Positions 15,829-20,357 of a stretch of DNA of 20,357 nucleotides are shown in pieces. The translations under genes and the position numbers were made by a program. The stretch spans positions 1 to 20,357 of the forward strand of contig CAYIZZ010000029.1 of the NCBI GenBank assembly GCA_964367945.1. Reading direction: 5' to 3'. Source of the stretch: JAAYCI01 sp964367945 (GTDB lineage: Bacteria > Bacillota > Clostridia > Oscillospirales > Ruminococcaceae). The notes beneath the pieces were generated by a model that worked only from the letters and a program-made list of their open reading frames with translations, did not search any database and had not been told where the DNA came from. Numbering within the stretch: position 1 is the stretch's first letter; every line of letters begins with the position of its first letter.

Positions 15829-16131
15829 ATGGAAAATATAGTTTTATTAGTATTTATCTTAGCCTTAGCTTCTTTTTTAGGGTTTGAGCTTATATCTAAA
15901 GTGCCTTCCCAGCTGCATACACCGCTTATGTCGGGCTCGAATGCAATAAGTGGAATTACTATTGTAGGCGCTATTCTTAGCTTGGGTGGTTTTTTTGAAG
16001 CGGATTCTACACTACGAATAATTTTAGGTGCTTTCGCTATCTTCTTTGCAACTATAAATGTTGTGGGTGGATATGTTGTTACCAATCGGATGTTATCCAT
16101 GTTTACAGCAAAGAAGAAGGAGGATCAATAG
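15829..16131 (+). CDS. pntAB: NAD(P)+ transhydrogenase subunit alpha part 2 (PntAB, membrane domain)
   Basis: A 100-residue membrane protein with three to four hydrophobic helices and the conserved segment FELISKVPSQLHTPLMSGSN, followed by AISGITIVGAI, as in the alpha-2 transmembrane subunit. It forms the proton channel together with PntB. ATG 15829 directly follows the pntAA stop, with AAGGGG (about 15814-15820) as ribosome site. Size and gene order match three-gene transhydrogenases. Confidence 0.95.
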   Translation: MENIVLLVFILALASFLGFELISKVPSQLHTPLMSGSNAISGITIVGAILSLGGFFEADSTLRIILGAFAIFFATINVVGGYVVTNRMLSMFTAKKKEDQ

Positions 16132-16135
16132 TAAT

Positions 16136-17542
16136 ATGTTTGATTTAACCTTTATTACAGGATTTTTGTATATAGTTGCTGCTGTTTTATTTATATTAGG
16201 CTTAAAAAAGCTTGGTAACGCACAAACAGCCCCCACCGGTAACCTCATATCGGCAATGGGTATGTTTATTGCAGTTGTTACTGCAGTTCTATCTCAATTA
16301 GACTTACAGTATTTATGGATAATTGTTGCAGTTGTTCCGGGCACCATAGTTGGTGTTGTGGCTGCGAAAAAAGTGGAAATGACTTCTATGCCGGAAATGA
16401 TAGCCCTCTTTAACGGATTTGGTGGTATTGCTAGTATGCTGGTTGCATATGCAGAATATCAAAAGTATGTTTCAGAGGCAACAGTACAGGATACCGCAGC
16501 TTTTCAACTTGCAATTATCGTTGTTACCATTTTAATTGGTGGTATAACCTTTACCGGTTCACTTATTGCATGGGCAAAGCTTTCTGGCAAGATGACAAGT
16601 AAGCCTATTCTTTATCCGGGCCAACAGCTGGTAAATGCTTTGGTGATTATTGGATACTTAGTCGGAACCGCTTTGTTTAGCATTAGTTATGGATCTTTCA
16701 TCAGCGGATATGCTTTATTCTTACTACTTGTTGGAATCTCTCTTGTTGCCGGAATAATTTTTGTTATTCCTATCGGTGGCGGTGATATGCCGGTGGTAAT
16801 ATCTTTGCTAAACGCTTGTAGTGGTGTTGCGGCTTGTGCGGCAGGTTTCGTTATCTCAAATACAATTTTGATAGTTACCGGCGCACTGGTAGGATCGAGT
16901 GGTGTTATTCTTACAAACATTATGTGCCGCTCCATGAACCGTAACCTTTCTAACGTTTTGTTCTCTGGATTCGGTAGTGGAGCTGCAAAAAGTGGAGGAG
17001 CCGATCAGCAAGGCGAGGTGAAACCAGTTTCAGTAGAGGATACTTATCTTATGCTTGAAGCTGCAACGTCTGTTTTGATAGTACCTGGATACGGCATGGC
17101 TGTTGCCCAAGCACAGCATACTGTGCAAGAGCTTGCCGCACAGCTTGAAGAAAATGGTTGTGAGGTAAACTTTGCTATCCATCCTGTTGCCGGTCGTATG
17201 CCCGGACACATGAATGTTTTACTTGCTGAGGCTAATGTACCTTATGAGCAACTTAAAGAGATGGACGATGTTAACCCAACAATAGAATCAGTTGATGTTT
17301 GCGTTATTATCGGAGCTAACGACATTGTTAATCCTGCATCCAGAGAGGATGAAAGCTCGCCAATATATGGAATGCCGATAATAAATGTTGATTATGCAGG
17401 AACAGTTATAGTTCTAAAGAGATCAATGAACGCAGGATTTGCAGGCATAGAAAACCCGCTCTTCTACAAAGATAACACCAGAATGCTCTTTGGTGATGCG
17501 AAAAAGACTGTGCAAGAGCTAGTGGCTGAGTTTAAAGGCTAG
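16136..17542 (+). CDS. pntB: NAD(P)+ transhydrogenase subunit beta (PntB, membrane + NADP-binding domain III)
   Basis: A 468-residue subunit with about eight to nine membrane helices and a C-terminal NADP(H)-binding domain. Conserved signatures are FNGFGGIASMLVA, GGGDMPVVISLLNACSG, the domain III opening VPGYGMAVAQAQH, HPVAGRMPGHMNVLLAEA, IIGANDIVNPAS and the KRSM/GDAK region near the end. ATG 16136 is chosen because AAGGAGGATC (16118-16127) precedes it and the family begins with a short hydrophobic start. A longer in-frame start at 16058 would overlap pntAB and add a non-homologous leader. The direction of flux in vivo is probably towards NADPH when the proton-motive force is high. Confidence 0.96.
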   Translation: MFDLTFITGFLYIVAAVLFILGLKKLGNAQTAPTGNLISAMGMFIAVVTAVLSQLDLQYLWIIVAVVPGTIVGVVAAKKVEMTSMPEMIALFNGFGGIASMLVAYAEYQKYVSEATVQDTAAFQLAIIVVTILIGGITFTGSLIAWAKLSGKMTSKPILYPGQQLVNALVIIGYLVGTALFSISYGSFISGYALFLLLVGISLVAGIIFVIPIGGGDMPVVISLLNACSGVAACAAGFVISNTILIVTGALVGSSGVILTNIMCRSMNRNLSNVLFSGFGSGAAKSGGADQQGEVKPVSVEDTYLMLEAATSVLIVPGYGMAVAQAQHTVQELAAQLEENGCEVNFAIHPVAGRMPGHMNVLLAEANVPYEQLKEMDDVNPTIESVDVCVIIGANDIVNPASREDESSPIYGMPIINVDYAGTVIVLKRSMNAGFAGIENPLFYKDNTRMLFGDAKKTVQELVAEFKG

Positions 17543-17610
17543 GCAAAACACTCTTTTTGAACAATTATTATAAATTCGTTTATATACTTAAAAGAAAAAG
17601 AAATTTATCT

Positions 17611-17865
17611 ATGACAAGATTTACACTTCCTAGAGATTTATATCACGGCAAAGGCTCCTTGGAAATACTTAAAAAACTAAAAGGCAAAAAAGCAATGGTT
17701 TGCACCGGTGGCTAGGCAATGTAAAAGACTGGTTTCTTAGACAAAACAGTTGCATACCTAAAAGAAGCCGGTTTAGAAGTTGCTGTAATTGATGGTATCG
17801 AGCCTGATCCTTCCGTTGAAACAGTAATGAATGGCGCTGCTGAAATGCTTAGACGGCTATCATGA
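17611..17865 (+). pseudogene. 5' remnant of an iron-containing alcohol dehydrogenase gene
   Basis: The frame starts MTRFTLPRDLYHGKGSLEIL and continues to KKAMVCTGG, then TAG and TAA where the family has GGSMKK. It resumes GFLDKTVAYLKEAGLEVAVI and DGIEPDPSVETVMNGAAEML before running into a hairpin and TGA. This is the N-terminal NAD(P)-binding region of Fe-ADH (butanol/1,3-propanediol dehydrogenase type), about 85 of 380 residues. Two nonsense codons and loss of the iron-binding C-terminal domain make it inactive. Its place directly after pntB suggests it once belonged to the same redox unit. Confidence 0.85.
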
Positions 17866-17876
17866 GATAGCCGTCT
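17851..17876 (+). terminator. perfect 11-bp hairpin at the end of the ADH relic
   Basis: AGACGGCTATC (17851-17861), loop ATGA, GATAGCCGTCT (17866-17876). Only a weak T-rich tail follows, so termination may be partial. It is probably the original 3' terminator of the dehydrogenase gene, now joined to its 5' remnant by an internal deletion. Confidence 0.6.
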
Positions 17877-18314
17877 ATTTGCGTTTGAAGTAGTAATCAG
17901 TAAGCTTGAGTAGCAAAAAAATATGAATATAATATCGTAAAAGCTATGCCTGAAATTAAATTAATATGTAAAACTTTGAACTGTATTTTTGTGTATTTAT
18001 TATAAAAAATGTAGTTTATTTTTTATGAAAAAATTTATTTTACGCTAAAATAGTGCACTATTTTTTATGGGAAAAATCTTAAAAATGTCAAAATGTTCAT
18101 ACTGTTTTTATGCCGAAAAACTTCAACATAATAATTAAATAAATTTATATATTCTGCAAACCATGGTGATATTTTAACAGCGGATGTGGACATGGAATAA
18201 CAAAAAATATTTTAAATATATTGAGTGATGTTTTATGAATTTTTATTTATGATGAAGGTGAATCATTTGGGCAAAAATTATAATTTTGGTCAAGATATGA
18301 ACAAAAAATTGTGC
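17877..18314. other. AT-rich gene-free region upstream of the purine permease
   Basis: About 440 bp without a supported ORF on either strand. It holds the 18-bp palindrome at 18047-18064 and otherwise only low-complexity A/T runs. I see no RNA gene or transposon end. Confidence 0.5.
18047..18064. promoter_or_regulatory. 18-bp perfect palindrome AAAATAGTGCACTATTTT
   Basis: A fully symmetric sequence about 250 bp ahead of the permease promoter. It could be a dimeric repressor site or a weak hairpin followed by Ts. No regulator family is assigned. Confidence 0.35.
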
Positions 18315-18343
18315 TTGACAACTAAAAAAAGACTGGTTATAGT
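18315..18343 (+). promoter_or_regulatory. sigma-A promoter of the NCS2 permease gene
   Basis: TTGACA (18315-18320), 17-bp spacer, TATAGT (18338-18343). This near-consensus promoter gives a leader of only about 45 bases, too short for a typical riboswitch. Confidence 0.8.
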
Positions 18344-18394
18344 TATCCTAGAAAAAATCAGAAGTGAAAATTTATATTATTTATGAGGTGTATC

Positions 18395-19729
18395 GTGGCA
18401 AAAAAGTCGATAGGGTCCGTATTTGAGCTTCAGGGAATTCCACCGATAAAACAAGTGATTCCGCTGGGACTGCAACATGTTGTTGCTGCAATTGTGGGGA
18501 TTATTACACCGGCTATTTTGGTGGCGGGAGTCACAGGTTTATCGCCTGCGGATACAACGCTACTTATCCAGGTGTCTCTGATAGTCACAGCGATTGCAAC
18601 GATTATTCAGACGTATACAATAGGAGGCAAGCTGGGTGCAGGATTGCCGGTTGTTATGGGTATAAGTTTTGCGTATGTTCCGACCTTGTTGGCAATTGGA
18701 GGACAGTTTAACTTGCCGACAATTTTAGGCGCAGAGATAGTTGGCGGTGTTACAGCAATTATTTTTGGCATTTTTGTAAAGCAAATCAGGGTGCTTTTTC
18801 CGCCACTGGTCACTGGAACTGTTATATTTACCATTGGGCTTTCACTTTATCCTACAGCTGTGCGATATATGGCGGGTGGCTCTGCTGCGGGTGGAGAGTT
18901 TGGCTCGGCAGAAAACTGGATAGTTTCTATTGTGACATTGGTGGTTGTTATAGTTCTTGGGAACTTTACAAAAGGAATATTAAAGCTGGGTTCTATCTTG
19001 TTTGGTATGATTGCAGGATATGTTGTTGCTTTGGCGATGGGTATGGTGGATTTCTCAAGCGTGTCGGGTGCGGGATGGTTTTTACTGCCAAAACCATTAC
19101 ACTTTGGAATAGAGTTTAACGTTTCGGCGTGTATATCACTGGCAATAGTGTATATAATCAACGCAGTTCAGACGATAGGGGATTTGTCTGCCACTACATC
19201 CGGAGGTCTTGGAAGGATGCCCAGTAATAAAGAGCTGTCGGGCGGTGTAATAGCCCAAGGTGTTGTAAGTATTGTGGGCTCGATTTTTGGTGGATTGCCC
19301 ACTGCGAGTTTCAGCCAAAATGTAGGCATTGTTACCGTGAACAAAGTGGTGAATAAATTTGTTTTTGCTTTTGCGGCGCTTGTGCTGTTGTGTGCAGGTG
19401 TGGTGCCGAAATTTGCGTCGATACTGACAACCATACCTCAGGCAGTGATAGGCGGAGCAACTGTTTCTGTGTTTGCAACAATCACCATGACAGGCGTTCG
19501 GATGATTACCTCTGAAACATTCACACAAAGAAATTCGACCATTGTGGGGCTTTCGGTGGCATTGGGCATTGGTGTTACTCAAGTTTCCGGTGTTTTGCAA
19601 GGTCCTGGAATCCCTGATTGGGTACATACTGTTTTTGGTACATCACCGGTAGTCATAGCAGCTATAGTCGCGGTGGTTTTGAACTTGACACTACCAAAAA
19701 ACAATACAAATCAAACAGAAAAAAAGTAG
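18395..19729 (+). CDS. NCS2 family nucleobase:cation symporter (xanthine/urate-type permease)
   Basis: A 444-residue permease with about 12-14 hydrophobic segments, normal for the UraA/XanQ family. Diagnostic features are the TM1 motif PLGLQHVVAAIVGI with the conserved QH, the TM8 motif VQTIGDLSATTSGG where substrate contacts lie, and the TM10 signature SFSQNVGIVTVNKV (QNxG). The GD after TM8 is more typical of the xanthine/urate branch than of uracil carriers, which have an E-x-GH pattern. GTG 18395 is preferred because GAGGTG (18385-18390) serves as ribosome site. The in-frame ATG 18383 overlaps that site. The next gene is ssnA, so the substrate is probably a purine such as xanthine or urate. 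Exact specificity needs transport data. Confidence 0.9.
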   Translation: MAKKSIGSVFELQGIPPIKQVIPLGLQHVVAAIVGIITPAILVAGVTGLSPADTTLLIQVSLIVTAIATIIQTYTIGGKLGAGLPVVMGISFAYVPTLLAIGGQFNLPTILGAEIVGGVTAIIFGIFVKQIRVLFPPLVTGTVIFTIGLSLYPTAVRYMAGGSAAGGEFGSAENWIVSIVTLVVVIVLGNFTKGILKLGSILFGMIAGYVVALAMGMVDFSSVSGAGWFLLPKPLHFGIEFNVSACISLAIVYIINAVQTIGDLSATTSGGLGRMPSNKELSGGVIAQGVVSIVGSIFGGLPTASFSQNVGIVTVNKVVNKFVFAFAALVLLCAGVVPKFASILTTIPQAVIGGATVSVFATITMTGVRMITSETFTQRNSTIVGLSVALGIGVTQVSGVLQGPGIPDWVHTVFGTSPVVIAAIVAVVLNLTLPKNNTNQTEKK

Positions 19730-19814
19730 TATACGAAGCTTGAATATGAATTTTTTGTGCAAAACTCACAAAAGAATGACTGTTTGTTTGTGCACCATAA
19801 TTCATGAAAGCTAA

Positions 19815-19843
19815 TTGACAAATATAAAATTTTTGTGTACAAT
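19815..19843 (+). promoter_or_regulatory. sigma-A promoter of the ssnA leader
   Basis: TTGACA (19815-19820), 17-bp spacer, TACAAT (19838-19843). It is near consensus and separate from the permease promoter. Transcription should start near 19850, about 195 bases ahead of the ssnA ATG. Confidence 0.85.
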
Positions 19844-19849
19844 TTTTTA

Positions 19850-20008
19850 TAGAGAAAAGAAGCGGTTCGCGCTAAAACTGAATATTTAACACGTCAGATG
19901 ACTGCAACGGAGTGCTTCGCGCACGGGTCAAAAGAAGGGTAAGTTCTTTTGTTGTGTATGTCTGTGTGAAAACAAAAGTGTCACCCTTTTTATGTGGGTG
20001 ATTTTTTT
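19850..20008 (+). ncRNA. structured leader RNA, riboswitch-like transcription attenuator upstream of ssnA
   Basis: The leader starts with hairpins AGCG/CGCT (19861-19873) and TGAC...GTCA (19899-19930) enclosing GTGC/GCAC with a TTCGC loop. Mutually exclusive pairings follow. AAAAGAA (19930-19936) can pair with TTCTTTT (19944-19950), or the latter region CTTTTGTT (19946-19953) with AACAAAAG (19971-19978). AAGAAGGGT (19932-19940) can pair with ACCCTTTTT (19983-19991), which would destroy the terminator. This is the logic of a riboswitch or protein-controlled attenuator. I do not recognise the aptamer as any class I can recall (purine, THF, Moco, guanidine). The gene context suggests a purine-related or cofactor ligand. 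Confidence 0.6.
19981..20008 (+). terminator. intrinsic terminator in the ssnA leader
   Basis: TCACCC (19981-19986), 9-base loop, GGGTGA (19996-20001), then seven Ts. It lies between a strong promoter and the ssnA ribosome site, so it must be conditional if ssnA is to be expressed from this promoter. Confidence 0.8.
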
Positions 20009-20044
20009 ATTTGCAATCAAGCAATGTTTCACAAGGAGGGTTTT

Positions 20045-20357
20045 ATGTTATTAATCGGGAACGGAAAGCTGATTACTAGGGATGAAAACAAAACATATTT
20101 TAAGAACGGTGCAGTGCTTTGCGATGGAGGAGTTATCAAAGAAGTTGGGAACTTTGAAGAGCTGAAAGCAAAGTATAAAGACGCCGAGTATGTAGATGCT
20201 AAGGGCGGCGTTATCATGCCCGGGCTTATCAATGCGCATGCCCACATTTACTCAGGGCTTGCAAGAGGTCTATCTATTCCGGGCTATAATCCCACAAACT
20301 TCTATGAAGTGCTGGATGGAATGTGGTGGAAGATTGACCGTAACTTGACACTAAACG
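20045..20357 (+). CDS. ssnA: putative aminohydrolase SsnA (amidohydrolase superfamily), 5' part
   Basis: The first 104 residues of a protein normally about 440 long; it runs off the right edge. The composite-domain N-terminus (LLIGNGKLITRDENKTYFKN) leads to GGVIMPGLINAHAHIYSGLA, in which H65 and H67 are the HxH metal ligands of the amidohydrolase TIM barrel. The following GLARGLSIPGY and MWWKIDRNL are typical of SsnA/chlorohydrolase-like proteins. SsnA occurs with selenium- or molybdenum-dependent xanthine dehydrogenases and YgfK in anaerobic purine/urate breakdown, probably acting on a ring or formimino intermediate; the reaction is not firmly established. ATG 20045 follows AAGGAGGG (20033-20040). 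Expression is probably gated by the leader terminator. Confidence 0.85.
   Translation, partial: MLLIGNGKLITRDENKTYFKNGAVLCDGGVIKEVGNFEELKAKYKDAEYVDAKGGVIMPGLINAHAHIYSGLARGLSIPGYNPTNFYEVLDGMWWKIDRNLTLN

Noticed and set aside
16058..16135. Extended N-terminus of PntB from ATG 16058
   Set aside because: Overlaps pntAB out of frame, adds an Arg-rich non-homologous leader, and the strong ribosome site points to ATG 16136.
19753..19773. TTTTGTG-N7-CACAAAA as a Rex or CRP site after the permease
   Set aside because: Half-site spacing is one base short of both consensus architectures; probably a weak AT-rich hairpin, and no T-run follows for a terminator.

Overview
The window looks like a chromosomal segment of a strictly anaerobic, low-to-mid-GC Firmicute, most likely a gut-type member of the Clostridia. 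Reasons are the AGGAGG-type ribosome sites, sigma-A promoters, intrinsic terminators, a clostridial-type Rex operator, a DUF6077 envelope protein and a large secreted surface protein with a C-terminal multi-helix membrane anchor. It comes from a draft scaffold: exactly 100 Ns sit inside a tandem repeat at 9032-9131. All confident genes are on the + strand.

Left part (1-4660), an eroding cell-surface polysaccharide locus. It holds a probable tail of a CapE-type gene, a badly decayed capF relic, and an intact CapG/WbjD-type UDP-sugar 2-epimerase. Together these are the E-F-G steps of UDP-N-acetyl-L-fucosamine synthesis. A DUF6077 membrane protein follows, split into two in-frame ORFs. Then come an IS3-family transposase fragment on the - strand and a double hairpin ending in a T-run.

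Middle part (4580-8230), a compact four-gene operon and the best candidate for an undescribed system. It encodes a cytoplasmic solute-binding-protein-like polypeptide with an N-terminal DUF1858 module, a HypB/UreG-like P-loop GTPase with two CxxC pairs, a soluble ABC ATPase with its own short DUF1858-like N-terminus and no permease, and a Crp/Fnr-type regulator. The promoter has an extended -10, no recognisable -35, and a perfect FNR-architecture dyad centred near -40, so the last gene may activate its own operon. A long hairpin terminator closes the unit.

Central surface gene (8551-14366). This is one gene of about 1,900 residues, with signal peptide, EAGTGG repeats, a Gly-rich beta-helix-like region with about 17 V(F/Y)GGG-type turns, a Gly/Asp and Ser linker, an Ig-like module and a C-terminal membrane anchor. 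The fixed-length N gap artificially breaks its reading frame.

Right part (14597-20357), redox and purine metabolism. A three-subunit proton-translocating transhydrogenase operon (pntAA-pntAB-pntB) sits behind a strong promoter flanked by a perfect Rex operator. A truncated iron-alcohol-dehydrogenase pseudogene and a gene-free AT-rich stretch follow. Next is an NCS2 purine permease, then a leader RNA with mutually exclusive hairpins and an intrinsic terminator, and the start of ssnA. The permease and ssnA pair suggests the edge of an anaerobic purine/urate degradation cluster, and the leader is a riboswitch-like element that I cannot assign to a known class.
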